NCBI GenBank assembly: GCA_964017045.1
Contig: OZ024804.1
Coordinates: 24,866,899-24,930,898 of the forward strand
Direction: 5' to 3'
Origin: Omphiscola glabra
Lineage: Eukaryota > Mollusca > Gastropoda > Lymnaeidae
DNA: 64,000 nucleotides
Shown: positions 35,756 through 48,028 of the stretch, piece by piece
Numbering within the stretch: the stretch's first letter is position 1
How the letters are laid out: each line of letters begins with the position of its first letter
Notes under the pieces: model-generated
Databases searched by the model: none
The model's input: the letters and a program-made list of their open reading frames with translations, nothing else
Told to the model about the DNA's origin: nothing
Translations under genes and position numbers: made by a program

Positions 35756-36960
35756 TATGCCATGTGAAAGTGGATGACGTCATCACATACCTTTCTTTAA
35801 CCACTGTTTATGAAATATGAAGACGACAGACACACGCCGGATTGCCACCCCCAAGATCCCGCTGTACGAGTAACACGCTATGACTGCAAAGCGACCTGGA
35901 AGACTGCGCATACCCTGAAAGGTCATGTGTAAGGAAGATTTAAAGAAAACCACGGAAGAACACTAGTCAGTCGGAGGACACGGATGATTTACTACATTTA
36001 TTAGGCATAAACTAGCTGAGTTAAACACGGAGTTAAACAGAACGAGAGACAAATGTTAAAAGAAAAAAATATATCCCTGTTGCGGTAAAAAAAATTGGAG
36101 CCAGAGGAAAGAATATCCAACGTTTTCCGATACCAAGTGCTCATATTTCACTCGGGAAAACAATGAAATACACCGACATATTTTCAAGCATTCAAATATC
36201 AACATTAAAAAAAAATATCTACTAAATGGGGGGGAGGGGGTGATGTTTCCAAAGACATAGTAATTTTACTAAAAATAAAAATATTACTATTGCAGAGATT
36301 ATCTAGCGTTAAAATGAGAACCGCTGATTAATCTAAACCTGTCTAAATTGATGACGACGCAGAACGATGGTGATTCGTCTTCTCGCCATCAAGAAGCGAA
36401 AAAGAAAAAAAAATCGTCGAGAAAAAAAAAAAATGAGGCTTGGACCACGTGACCAGACTACGTAATGAATCGGGTATTTTAGGTATCCGGAAGGCTCAAG
36501 GGAGGAAACAATAAAATGACTTCCTAATCTTTCACCGCCATCTTATCCACGCCGCGCGCCATGCACGATCTTCCTCTCTCCCTTTCACAGTGTAGTGAAA
36601 GAGACCGCAAGTGGGGAACGGTCGTGTTTAGTCAAATGGAAAGCCTAAGTGATGGTCTATGGAACTGGAAACTCGCTAACTTTGTCAATGGCATGGAACC
36701 TTAAATTTGAGTTTAAATCGGTCACATTTTGTATAACTTGACCCCAACTGTTTTGTGTGCTTAATATTGATCTGCTTAACTTTATATAAGCTTTGCTCCA
36801 CGACAGCTGTTCAATCACTCCACGATGGCTAATTAATGATACATTATAAGACTTGGTTTACGTTCCTTAAAGATAACGCCAAAAATTCTACCTGCATTGC
36901 AAAAATTTGATTTTGACGGATAATGCAGCAAATAAATAGTTGTTTAATGGGTTTTCTAAA
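35756..36960. other. Intergenic, no gene seen
   Basis: A G-run lies at about 36227-36240 and A-runs near 36400-36432. No gene recognised. Confidence 0.45.
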
Positions 36961-36964
36961 CTGA

Positions 36965-37500
36965 GCAACTCTCATTCGTAAGCCTTGGATGGTAAATCAT
37001 CTAAGACAGTGATTCCCAAAGTGGTCTATATCGACCTCCAGGGTTCGACGACAACTTGCAAGGGGTCCAAGTCAGTGAGAAAAAAAATGGGGGTCTATGA
37101 ATTGAAAATGGGGGTCAACGATAGTGGATCTCATGTAAGCAGGTCGTCACTTCTATTTTGGCATTCCATGAATGGAATAATTCACATACAGAGATAGTAG
37201 GCTACCTATTTACTTGCATAATATTACCTTATAATATAAAGACATATATCTTCCTACATAAATAAGAAAAGTAACTATGAAGTAAACATTTTTAAAACAT
37301 AAAACTGTTTAAGAATTATTATAAACTAGCAGATAATATCAGGTAAGCAGGGGGTCTACCCAAAACCGAAAAACATGGCAAGGGGTCTACGAGACAAAAA
37401 AGTATGGGGACCTCTGATCTAAGAGAAGGAAACCCGGAGATGGAGTCCCGTAGGCGGATAACATTGGTACGATGAAACATTCCGAAAACTCCTGCGACGC
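36965..37500 (+). mobile_element. tRNA-derived SINE, copy 2 body, interrupted by a hAT element
   Basis: 36984-37006 and 37417-37490 together match the SINE body at 58905-58995 (GGATGG, CATCTAAGA, then GAAGGAAAC, GGAGTCCCGTAGGCGGATAA). The head is not evident. Split at CTAAGA by the element at 37007-37416. Confidence 0.75.
37007..37416. mobile_element. hAT MITE nested in the SINE
   Basis: 410 bp; left end CAGTGATTCCCAAAGTGGTC, right end complement CAGAGGTCCCCATACTTTTT. Perfect 8-bp target duplication ATCTAAGA (36999-37006, 37417-37424), itself part of the SINE body. Confidence 0.9.
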
Positions 37501-37689
37501 CACTGGTGTCAAACTGTATCATCAAGATGATGTTCACTTGGGTTATCCAGCGGCGTGGAGAGATGCGATCTGCTTTCAGGAACCAGCTTATAATCCTAGA
37601 AGAATAATCCCAGACCTTGTGGATTTCGTTCTGCAAAGTCTTCACCATCGTCATTTTGTGACGAAAGGTTGCCAGCATAAATAAAGTGT

Positions 37690-37830
37690 TTTGAAGATTT
37701 GATAACTTTCTGAAGATTTAATGACTTTCTGAAAATGTACATGCTTTCTGAAGATTTAATGACTTACTGAAAATTTACTGACTTTATGGAGATTTATTTG
37801 CTTTCCGAAGATTTACTGGGTTTCACTTTC
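37690..37830 (+). repeat. About 20-bp tandem repeat
   Basis: Six to seven diverged units with core CTTTCTGAAGATTTAATGA. Confidence 0.8.
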
Positions 37831-38985
37831 TGTTTGGCGAATGAGCCTCACACATACGCCTTTTGTTTAGTGATAACCGGGTTTGAGCTAAACTATATTT
37901 ACCTTTTTTTTTTCCTTTTAAAATTTGATCAACTGTCTGTAGGCAGAAACATGTTTATATAATATTCGATTATTTATCAGCGAATTTGTTCGTGCTATTT
38001 GTTTGGCTCTAGGATTAATATTACATCATTAAATCTTAACTAAAACATTTTTTAAACAAATAATGGTGATGGTGATGATATTTTGGTTGGTGCTTGGGCT
38101 AACGAGTTTGAGGGTTGTGATTTAGCTGATGGACTGCCTTCAGTTGTCACAACCATAGAGGATAGACTTCTGTAACAACATATGACAAGTTATCGATTGA
38201 ACTAAACTTTCAAAAAGTCAACAAATTTGGGAATGGCACACATTTATGCAGAAGACCAGTTTCTTTGTACAAAAGCAACCCCCGTATGGCATATAAACGT
38301 TGTGTTATTACAATTTCAACAATGGGATATAAGCGGGATTGTTTGGGGGGGGGGGGGGAGGAGTGTTGGTGTGAAAGGAAAATCAGGGGACAAAGCTAAC
38401 GATGGAGAGACTATAAAGCGTTAATATCTATGCATTATTATTACAGAAGGATAAGGCATTATTATCCTATAAGGCGTAACCATAAGGATATTATGTCATT
38501 AGCATCAAATAAGGATTAGGCACATTTTTTCTTATCATTTAGGATACGAACCCATCATTTATTTTGCTTGTTTTCCTTCATTCGTTTTCCTGCCGGGAAT
38601 TTCAATTGGGTCAGTGTGTGAAAGTAGGTCACTGCTCCCGAAACCTTGGCCTTTGATTTTCTATTTTTATTAAATTCACGTGAGAGCGTGACTGACAGCG
38701 CCCGCACAGGCCTCCGCCCGCCCACTTCCGCCACACCAAATGTTTATTTAATGCCAGCGTCCCAAAAATAAATGTGTCAACGGTCGCTGGTCTTAAACAA
38801 AGGAAGTGGACATCTCATGAAGTTTGACCTCATTCGTCGACAAGTCAGTTTTAGAGGAAATCTATGATTAACTTCCGGTTTGGTCCGGCAAATTGACAGT
38901 ATTCACAGTTTTTCGTTGGTTTGTTTTTAACGAAAGACATCAATTTAATTCTTTTAAAGTCTCAGCCATTACTAATCTTCTTTCA
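37831..38985. other. Intergenic, no gene seen
   Basis: A G-run lies at 38345-38357. No gene recognised. Confidence 0.45.
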
Positions 38986-38987
38986 TG

Positions 38988-39384
38988 TCCGCAATGTCGT
39001 CTGCCACAATGTTGTCTGCCAAAATGTCGTCGGCCAAAATGTCGTCGGCCACAATGTCGTCGGCCACAATGTCGTCTGCCACAATGTCGTCGGCCACAAT
39101 GTCGTCGGCCACAATGTCGTCGGCCACAATGTCGTCTGCCACAATGTTGTCTGCCACAATGTTGTCTGCCACAATGTTGTCTGCCACAATGTTGTCTGCC
39201 ACAATGTCGTCTGGCACAATGTTGTCTGCCACAATGTCGTCGGCCACAATGTCGTCTGCCACAATGTCGTCGGCCACAATGTCGTCTGCCACAATGTTGT
39301 CTGCCATAATGTCGTCTGCCGCAATGTCGTCTGCCACAATGTCGTCTGCAGCAATGTCGTCCCTCACAATGTCGTCTGCCACAA
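38988..39384 (+). repeat. 15-bp minisatellite, about 26 copies
   Basis: The unit GTCGTCTGCCACAAT has variants (CGG for CTG, TTG for TCG). As 15 is five codons with no stop in most frames, long frames open on both strands; they are period artefacts. Confidence 0.95.
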
Positions 39385-39539
39385 TTCAAAGACATTCGAG
39401 GCAAATTTCGACTAAACGGTACCATGAATTTTCTCCATGTCGTTTTAAACCCGTAACCTTTCTTCCCATACTGATATCACTGTTACTGTTATAATTTGTT
39501 ATGGCAAGAGCGGATGCCTCAATGAATATCAGTTTATTG

Positions 39540-39728
39540 CAGTGGTTCTCAACTTTCCTAGTGCCGCGACCCTTCAATATACAGTTCCTCATTGTTGTGG
39601 TGATCACCAACCCTAAAATTATTTTCGTTGCTACTTCATAAAGAGGTGTTTTCCGATGTTCTTAGGCTGCCCCTGTGTGAGGGTCAATCGACCCAAAGGG
39701 GTTGCGACCCACAGGTTGAGAACCGCTG
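39540..39728 (+). mobile_element. SPIN-like hAT MITE, copy 1
   Basis: 189 bp; ends CAGTGGTTCTCAAC and GGTTGAGAACCGCTG. Interior blocks GCCGCGACCCTT, AAATTATTTTCGTTGCTACT and GGGGTTGCGACCCACAGG match what I remember of SPIN elements. No clear 8-bp duplication. Confidence 0.8.
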
Positions 39729-39919
39729 CTCTAGACTCTAAGCCAACTATTTAGAGTTTAGACGATAAATAAGTTCTTCCAAGAATAAAGCAGGTAAATT
39801 GTCTTTTAAAAATATATCAAAGCTACCCGGTATTTGTTAATTAAGGAACTCATGAGATGTGGATTTAAAACTATGAAAATGATTTGCAGTTATTTATTCT
39901 CTTACTTGTGTTGGCCTTT

Positions 39920-40458
39920 GGGGTCGTTCGTTAATTACGTGGTAGTTCAAGAATTTGTGACATTTTGTGACAGGTAATGTCTAAAATTTGTGACGTCATA
40001 AAAATTAAAATAAAGAATCTAAAATTTTCCAATTTTGAAAAAACTATATTCAATTAATTTAAAAACAACATTCATTTGAGGTCGATATTACCTCAAGTAA
40101 TAGGTACCATGAAACTCAGTCGCGCACATCTTCTGCGCATATCGAAAAATGACGCAAAAAACTGTTTTGGCCGTTTTGCGTCACAGTTTTATAACACTAT
40201 GTACTGAGAGCTGGAATTTCCACAAAACGAGCAAACACTTCAAATGTTCACCATTGGGCAACATCTTAATCCATTATGGGGAACAAGTTAAAGAATAAAA
40301 TAAAATCTTAGTTATGTTATGAACATTTTATGTTTGTTTGATTTTTTTTAGGTGTGACACGACACTGAGGGGGTAAAGAATTTGTGACACTTTGTGACAG
40401 GGTGGACGGGGGTCTGAAAAGGTCATTTTTTTGCGTAACGCAATTTACGAACGAGTCC
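39920..40458. mobile_element. MITE with GTCGTTCGTTAATTACG ends
   Basis: 539 bp; left GGGGTCGTTCGTTAATTACG, right complement GGACTCGTTCGTAAATTGCG. AATTTGTGACA..TTGTGACAGG blocks occur near both ends. A CTTT flank may be the target duplication. A family of this type is widespread in invertebrates; no coding. Confidence 0.6.
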
Positions 40459-40686
40459 TTTTACAACACATATCATGTAAATTTCATTTTTAAGAAAAGC
40501 TACATCCAGAGTTAACCTCGAAACAAAGGTTTCAAAATGAAATATTGATGACATATTGAACATTGTGTATCTCCTATATGGTCATTACAAACCCTAAATA
40601 TCTACTAATCCAAATGATTTAATTGAGTTATAGAGTCTAATGAATTCTTTAAGAAATAATTAATTAATTTGCCCCATAACGTTATA

Positions 40687-40918
40687 GCCATGTAGGTTGC
40701 TACCATGAGTCACAGAGAGCCATGTAGGTAGCTAACATGAGTCACAGATAGCCGTGTAGGTAGCTACCATGAGTCACAGAGAGTCGTGTAGGTAGCTACC
40801 GTGAGTCACTGAGAAGCATGTAGGTAGCCACCGTGAGTCACTGAGAGCCATGTAGGTAGCTACCATCAGTCACCGTTAGCCATGTAGGTACTATCCATGA
40901 GTCACAGGGAGCCCCAAC
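40687..40918 (+). repeat. 32-bp minisatellite
   Basis: About seven units (starts 40687, 40719, 40751 and so on) with core GCCATGTAGGTAGCTACCAT. Confidence 0.93.
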
Positions 40919-42310
40919 ATCAGCGGCGTATATAGGACTAATGCCGACCCCGGAGGGCCAAGATTTTTGCCGTCCGTCTCCCACAAAAAACATCAAAATA
41001 CAGAATAAAAACTGCAACACATGGAGGATGCCCCCCTCCACCCTCACCTGCAACGCTCTTCCTAAGACGAAGCCCCATATTAAACACATTTGAAGTTTTG
41101 AAATTGAATATTTTTAATTATAATCTTTGGGTTGGGCGTGTTTGTGTGCTAAATTCAGCTTAAAGTGACACAATTTTAGTGTTGAAAAATAAATTTAATT
41201 CCTGATAAAAAAAATCTGACAACTAAATCATGGTTAGTTCTGTATTGAACGTCTTAGACATTGATGTTTGGACAACTAAATCATGGTTAGTTCTGTATTA
41301 AATGCCGCAGATATTGACTTAAATGATGCTTTCACCTGACTCCTGAGTTATTTTTCTTGTTAAGATCTTTTAAAGATCATAAAAAGTACTTTTAATTATG
41401 CTTTTTGAGCCGAAGGATAAAAATAATGTATTCTAGATGTTTTCTTTTTTCGTCTTATCCAAAATGAAATCAACGACCTGTTATCATTCATTTCTGTGAC
41501 AGCAGACCTTGATAAAACTTGTTGATGACCTCGGGATTAAGATAGGGGAAAAAAACAACGAAAAGAACCCAAAAAAACAAGGGGGATGGGGAAAAGGATC
41601 CTTCATCATCCGTTAGCTATGAAGGGCAGTGGTTCTCGATGTCAGCGGAGGCAAATTTTTCAAGAATAAATGTGTAAATCATATGGAAATATCTATCCGA
41701 ACTCATACCCTTAAAACCGCAGCAAAAAAAAAACAAAAAAAAACAAAAAACTTTTTGGTATTTTGTTAGTTCAGTCATACGATTAAGTCTTGGTGGCTTC
41801 TGACTACTATCCAGGAAAAATGTTTGCAATTGGTCCCTGAGTCCAAAAAGATTGAGCCCCGCTGCTTCAGGGAATGGATGACATGTTCGTGGACTATATT
41901 ACGGAGTTGGATTTCTTTAGGGAATAGCTTCATGTTTATGGAGACAAATGGAGGTATTATGGAATACACGTAAGAGGAAATGTTTGTAAGAACATTTTTG
42001 TAAAGTATTTTTGGGGGAATTTGATTAGTGAAACATCTAGAAAAACAGGAGAGCCCCCCCCCCCCCCCAAGAATGTTTGGTGACAAAGAAATGAATTATC
42101 CATTCAAATGTTTGGGCTTTTCCAAAGCTCTCTGAATGTCTTTAGAGAATGGTTGGCGATAACACATGGGCTAGAGCTAATTTTGTTTGGTCATAATGAG
42201 TTATCGCTTTTTAAAATGATCTGTGTCATCATTCATGCTGAGGTTCAGTAGGAAAAAAAATGATTTTAAGTAAAAATCCTAGTTATAATAAATAATAATA
42301 AGAAAGGTTA
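40919..42310. other. Intergenic, possible hAT MITE at 41627-41864
   Basis: 41627-41864 begins CAGTGGTTCTCGATG and its right-end complement begins CAGCGGGGCTCAATC. Flanks share only part of 8 bp, so assignment is tentative. A 59-bp imperfect duplication lies at about 41217-41335. C-run at 42055-42068. No gene seen. Confidence 0.4.
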
Positions 42311-42753
42311 AATATTAAACTCTAATCTACACAAAATTTGATGTCGTCATTGAATGACTCACGCTGATCTCATCTCAAAGATTAATATTAAACTCTAATC
42401 TACACAAAATTTGATGTCGTCATTGAATGACTCACGCTGATCTCATCTCAAAGATTAATATTAAACTCTAATCTACACAAAATTTGATGTCGTCATTGAA
42501 TGACTCACGCTGATCTCATCTCAAAGATTAATATTAAACTCCAATCTACACAAAATTTGATGTCGTCATTGAATGACTCACGCTGATCTCATCTCAAAGA
42601 TTAATATTAAACTCTAATCTACACAAAATTTGATGTCGTCATTGAATGACTCACGCTGATCTCATCTCAAAGATTAATATTAAACTCTAATCTACACAAA
42701 ATTTGATGTCGTCATTGAATGACTCACGCTAATCTCATCTCAAAGATTAAAAA
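42311..42753 (+). repeat. 73-bp satellite-like array, six copies
   Basis: Units 73 bp apart from CTCTAATCTACACAAAATTT at 42320. Copies are almost identical, so the array is young. Confidence 0.95.
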
Positions 42754-43821
42754 CACAAGCTATTACGTAAGTAAAAACTATAGTTTATGTGTGTTTAAAT
42801 CGACCAAAAAAAATCTATAGCGGTTAAACACGCAATACACGATTTTACATACTACCTACCAAGGAGACATGTGATTATCTCTCATAGAATGATTATCAAA
42901 CATTGTGTGATTAGCAGATATTGTTTTATTCCCTTAGACAATTTTATGATTCCCACTCATCTACATGATTCCCATACATCCATCTGATTTCCAAGCAACT
43001 ATAGCAACGAAATGATTGAAACGCAACTGTAAGATTCCCTCATATTTATGTAATCCCCTCACAGCAATATGATTCCCTCACAATGAGTCTAGTTAGCCAC
43101 TTTTGCTCATCTCCTTGCCACAGTAATTGCCTGCGTGTCATTTGCCACTGACCTTTCACCATTGCCGGTGGCTAGCCGTGTGGTCTGACTAATCTAAACC
43201 TATATCCGGGCACGGTAGCCATTTTAGACCGCTCTCGTGTTATCTCGCGACGGCTCACAAGGCGGCTCGGATACGAGACTTTTGAGGTCATTTCCGATTC
43301 ACCGTTCGATTACCTGACAGCCAGCAAAGACTGGGTTTTCCTCTTATTTAAAAACAAAGTTTACATGATAAAGGTATGGTGTTACAAATTATGTCACAGT
43401 AACTATTTGAAGACATTTGTTAAGAACATTCATGAATCTAAGTTATTATGTTTTTATTGTCTGTGTCTTAATAAAAATGGTCTTAATAATAATGACGAAA
43501 AATTTAACTAAAGGATAAAGTATTCTTTTCTTATTTTCATCGGAGTAGCCAGGCTTAGTTCCGCCTGGGACGGGACTATTTTTTGACCGCCCACTTCTAT
43601 GAGAAAACTCTCCGGGTGACCGGAAATGACGCTCCTCGATATAAGTACATAAAAGTCCGTCTAGGGGCGGACCACCTTCTCCGCACCCCTTCCTACGCCA
43701 CTGCTTATTTTATGTTCCTCAAACTCAAAATATTATCTATGCACTTCATACTTCTATTTGGAATTACCCCATGCATGGCAGAGAACAAACACGAGGAAGC
43801 TAGAGGATTTGGGGTGGGTGG
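42754..43821. other. Intergenic, no gene seen
   Basis: 42945-43090 has diverged units with TGATTCCC. No gene recognised; the 95-codon frame at 43583-43870 has no familiar features. Confidence 0.45.
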
Positions 43822-43977
43822 CAGTGGCGTAGCGAGCTTAACTCGCACCCGGGGCACAATATCTTTTTAGCGCCCCCCCCTATTCGAAAACCATACAATA
43901 TTATATCTAAAATATACCATTTGGCGCCACTTTGTGAGTAGCGCCCGGGGCATGATGCCCCCCTCGCTACGCCACTG
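43822..43977 (-). mobile_element. hAT-like MITE (family A), copy 3
   Basis: 156 bp; ends CAGTGGCGTAGCGAG and CTCGCTACGCCACTG. Interior is in reverse orientation to copies 1 and 2. Target duplication GTGGGTGG / GTTGGTGG (7 of 8). Confidence 0.88.
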
Positions 43978-44509
43978 GTTGGTGGGTGTGTGTGGGGTGT
44001 AGGTAGGGGACTATTTAAGAGGGAGTGGGTGGAAGTAGAAAATAATAAGATTTTTTAAAAAATGAGGGTAACAAGGAAATATCAAAAGAAATACATAAGA
44101 AAACTAGTGCAATGACAATGTCCGAGACTCAAGTATAAGCCTGGATTATAGGAGTTCACAGAGTTTGGTAACCTCCAGGAGCTATGATGACATAAGCCTG
44201 ACACAGACATGACTTGCGCGTAGTCTCATCTCTTTTGTTGTTACTGCTGTAAGAAAACCCTTAGGTTTGACTAGCCCGTGAGAGTGGGATAACGATAAAT
44301 TAAAAAGCCAATTTGATTTTTGTGTAATCAGATAATCAGAAACTCCTGTTAAGTCTGGTTTCCTCAAAACCAACACCAGAATGCATAGAATAGTTGACGC
44401 GTTCGTTTGTTTGAATTAAAAACACTTTTCGGAAAAAAGAGAAAAAAATAAGATAAAAGGCAACCCCGGAAGCTGCAGTGTCTACATTTCGAACTTATTT
44501 CTTGTTTCG

Positions 44510-44597
<88 letters not shown>

Positions 44598-45049
44598 GAA
44601 AAAATCTAAAGGAACTTGTTTGTTATCCTTAAGTACGTTATTGGATTGCTGTCTGTACAGGTTTTTATTTAAAAATGTGATGAAATATATTTTGTTACAA
44701 GAGAAAAACAATTTAGAAGTGAACATTATTTGTGATAAATAGGATGGCTACGTCTCGTGTTCCACTTAAATAACCAGCTAAGCTTAGTGACAACAAACAA
44801 TTCGAAATAAGAATTAATGTACTTTAATTGAATTTTGTTTTATATTCTTCCTCAACGGATATGAGAAAATAATGTAGGCAAAAGGAATATATATTATTTG
44901 CGGAGTCATCTTGCAAGTAAATCAAATTGTTTATGTCGACCATCTCCAGGTCTATGGGAACACTGTGCGTCAGATGATGGGATACATCATGTTATGTGAT
45001 ACATCATGTTTTATCCGCGTGTAATGATACTAATATTGAGCCAATAAAT
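43978..45049. other. Intergenic with an 82-T run
   Basis: 44514-44595 is 82 uninterrupted T. The flanks show no poly(A) signal, target duplication or coding sequence. No gene seen. Confidence 0.6.
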
Positions 45050-45368
45050 CTTAGAAGAGAGGCAGCAGCGATCGCGATGGTTGAAAGGTATAGGTGGCTA
45101 GACAAGCAGCATCTGCTTAGTTGATAAATGGAGATCAAAACCATATAATTAAACAGAAATCAATACAGAGAATTAAAGAGAAACACCGCCTACCAATAGA
45201 CAGAGAAGACTTGCAAATCATACCTAAAGATCTATCCCCCACCTAACCGACATTGACAAACGGCTTATATATAAAAAAGACCTAATCGAAAAGATAGAAA
45301 ATAAATTTACAGAACCATTACACATGAAGTACAATGAAAGCTGCAGTTAAAAGCATAGCATCCTTACC

Positions 45369-45655
45369 AAACATACATAGTTCCCAATCAAACATACACA
45401 GATTCTTACCAAACATACATAGTTCCCAATCAAACATACACAGATTCTTACCAAACATACATAGTTCCCAATCAAACATACACAGATTCTTACCAAACAT
45501 ACATAGTTCCCAATCAAACATACACAGATTCTTACCAAACATACACAGATCCTAACCAAACATACACAGATCCTAACCAAACATACACAGATCCAACCAA
45601 ACATACACATATTATAACCAAACATACACCGATCCTAACCAAACATACACAGATG
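45369..45655 (+). repeat. 42-bp and 22-bp arrays inside the LINE
   Basis: Four 42-bp units (ACCAAACATACATAGTTCCC then a CAATCAAACATACACAGATT half), then about five 20-22-bp units of CCAAACATACACAGATCCTA. The array ends exactly at the ACAGATGGG that encodes the RNase H TDG. Confidence 0.9.
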
Positions 45656-46065
45656 GGCCAGCATTCAAAGAAGCCATACATGCAGGCTATGCCGTACGAT
45701 TAGAGTACCAAGTCTAATCATGTGAAGAACTCTGAGTCCCCTGTGGGGCGATCTGCAGTAATTATGAAGCAAAAGCAACTGCCATTGAAGCAGCGTCACA
45801 CCGCCTGTCTGGAATCTTCACAGTTTATCCCAGCAAAGTATGTTACCCTCTTCGATTGCAAATCAATACATTAGGCAGATGAGAATCAAGATCTCACAAC
45901 ACAAACAGTAGAATCAGTACCTCTTGAAATAAACACCTTACTCGAAACATATGCAGTTAAGCTAACATTACAATAGATAACAAGGACGCCACAATATACC
46001 AGGACAACACAATATACCAGGAAATGAAAGAGCAGACAAACTAACATAACAGGGAGCATTCAATC

Positions 46066-46345
46066 AACAGCCAAACATACCTACATCACTCAACACAGCC
46101 AAACACTCCCACATCACTCAACAGAGCCAAACTTAGCTACATCAAAGCCAAACATACCTACATCACTCAACACAGCCAAACACTCCCACATCACTCAACA
46201 GAGCCAAACTTAGCTACATCAAAGCCAAACATACCTACATCACTCAATACAGGCAAACATACCTACATCACTCAATACATGCAAACATACCTACATCACT
46301 CAATACAGGCAAACATACCTACATCACTCAACAAAGCCAAGCAGA
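46066..46345 (+). repeat. 28-bp array inside the LINE
   Basis: About ten units of CATACCTACATCACTCAA type with 28-bp spacing, some in a 77-bp higher unit. The unit encodes the TSLNTAK-like segment of the LINE. Confidence 0.88.
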
Positions 46346-46489
46346 TTATCAGAGCTAACAAAAAAGAAGAGCTGTGAATTTGATGGGCCATTGGCTCAAC
46401 AGGAAGCATGCCCAGTCCAGAAACATAAGATCAAATAAACTGTCTCTAAAAAAACCAACGGGTCATAATCTTTCGCCTGCACAAATACA

Positions 46490-47308
46490 GGACACTCATA
46501 TGACACATAGGACACATACAGGACACTCACATGACACACAAATGACAAATACAGGACACTCACATGACACACATAGGACACATACAGGACACTCACATAA
46601 CACACACAGGACACTCACATGACACACACATGACACATGCAGGACACTCACATGACACACACAGGACACTCACATGACACACACTGGACACACACATGAC
46701 ACATACAGGACACTCACGAGACACACATAGGACACATACAGGACACTCACATGACACACACAGGAAACATACAGGACACTCACATGACACACACAGGCCA
46801 CTCACATGACACATACAGGACACTCACATGACACACATAGGACACATACAGGACACTCACATGACACACATAGGACACATACAGGACACTCACATGACAC
46901 ACACAGGAAACATACAGGACACTCACATGACACACACAGGACACTCACATGACACACACAGGACACACACATGATACACACATGGCACACACATAACAGA
47001 CACATGACACATACATGACACTCACATGACACACATAAGACACATACAGGACACTCACATGACACACAAAGGACACATACAGGACACTCACGTGACACAC
47101 ATATGACACATACAGGGCACTCACATGACACACACAGGACATACACAGGACACTCACGTGAAAACATATGACACATACATGACACTCACATGACACACAC
47201 AGGACACTCACATGACACACACAGGACACATACAGGACACTCACATGACACATACAGGACACTCACGAGACACACATAGGACACATACAGGAAACTCACA
47301 TGACACAC
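46490..47308 (+). repeat. ACAGGACACTCACATGACAC array, about 820 bp
   Basis: Compound minisatellite of interleaved 18-bp and 33-bp units. It begins where the LINE frame would read an R-TGHS motif. Minus-strand Cys/Val-rich frames across it are artefacts. Confidence 0.9.
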
Positions 47309-47316
47309 ATTATATT

Positions 47317-47600
47317 TAAGAGAGTCTGTCAGATTGCATTTCAGTTGTTCATGTAACAAAAACATTAAAACCTGTCTTTGTATTTCAAAGAATCTGTCCG
47401 ATAACATTGTAAACCGCATAAAGCTTGTTTTAAATAATAGTATGTATGACTCATTACGGAATTTTTTTAACCAGCTTAAAATGCTTATATTGTGGTTTTT
47501 TATAATTAAGAGAGTCTGTCAGATTGCATTTCAGTTGTTCATGTAACGAAAACATTAAAACCTGTCTTTGTATTTCAAAGAATCTGTCCGATAACATTGT
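47317..47600 (+). repeat. Direct repeat, 95-bp copies 190 bp apart
   Basis: AAGAGAGTCTGTCAGATTGC at 47317 and 47507, identical for about 95 bp except one base. Confidence 0.92.
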
Positions 47601-47733
47601 ATTTGTTCATGTAGCCCTTGCAACCAGTTAAGTATCCTCTTCAATACCAGACACAGGAATATCGAGAATTCCCTCTACAGAAATAGGAGCACGAATGATC
47701 CACACATTGATCGTGGGCCTTTAAGATATAGAA

Positions 47734-47921
47734 CAGCGGTTTTCAGCCTGTGGGTCGCGACCCCCTTGGGGGTCGAACGAGCCTTACACAGGGATCGCCT
47801 AAGACCAACGGAAAACACATGTTTTTGAAGTAGCAACGGCAATAATTTTATGTTTAGGGGTCACCATAGCATGAGGAGCTGTATTAAAGGTTCGCGGCAT
47901 TAGGAAGTTTGAGGACCACTG
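47734..47921 (-). mobile_element. SPIN-like hAT MITE, copy 2
   Basis: 188 bp; left CAGCGGTTTTCAGCCTGTGG, right complement CAGTGGTCCTCAAACTTCCT. Perfect 8-bp target duplication ATATAGAA (47726-47733, 47922-47929). Opposite orientation to copies 1 and 3. Confidence 0.9.
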
Positions 47922-48028
47922 ATATAGAAGAAGAAGAAAAATAAAATAAAAATACATATGCAAAAGCCATATGAAGACGTTTTCTTCTAGAAAGTTTTGT
48001 TCAAATCTTTCTGGCGATAATCTTAAGG

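Larger units (their letters stand above)
45050..46490 (+). pseudogene. LINE ORF2 C-terminal region with RNase H, degenerate
   Basis: Reads RREAAAIAMVERYRWLDKQH and KHRLPIDREDLQIIPKDLSP (45050-45235, post-RT region). After a tandem array it continues YTDGPAFKEAIHAGYAVRLE (from 45646, start of RNase H), SNYEAKATAIEAASHRLSGI, ETYAVKL...QDNTIYQEMKEQT, then TSLNTAK and NLMGHWLNRKHAQSRN (about 46375-46430). Stops and shifts are frequent. Fits an I/Nimb-type LINE that carries RNase H. Arrays at 45369, 46066 and 46490 interrupt it. Confidence 0.8.

Noticed and set aside
38893..39494. Frames of 120-170 codons in five frames
   Set aside because: Product of a 15-bp period without stops; no flanking coding sequence.
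44514..44595. Retrogene poly(A) tail
   Set aside because: No coding remnant, AATAAA or target duplication next to it.
46396..47419. Cys/Val-rich minus-strand frames resembling a secreted cysteine-rich protein
   Set aside because: Reverse reading of the ACAGGACACTCACATG array derived from a LINE.
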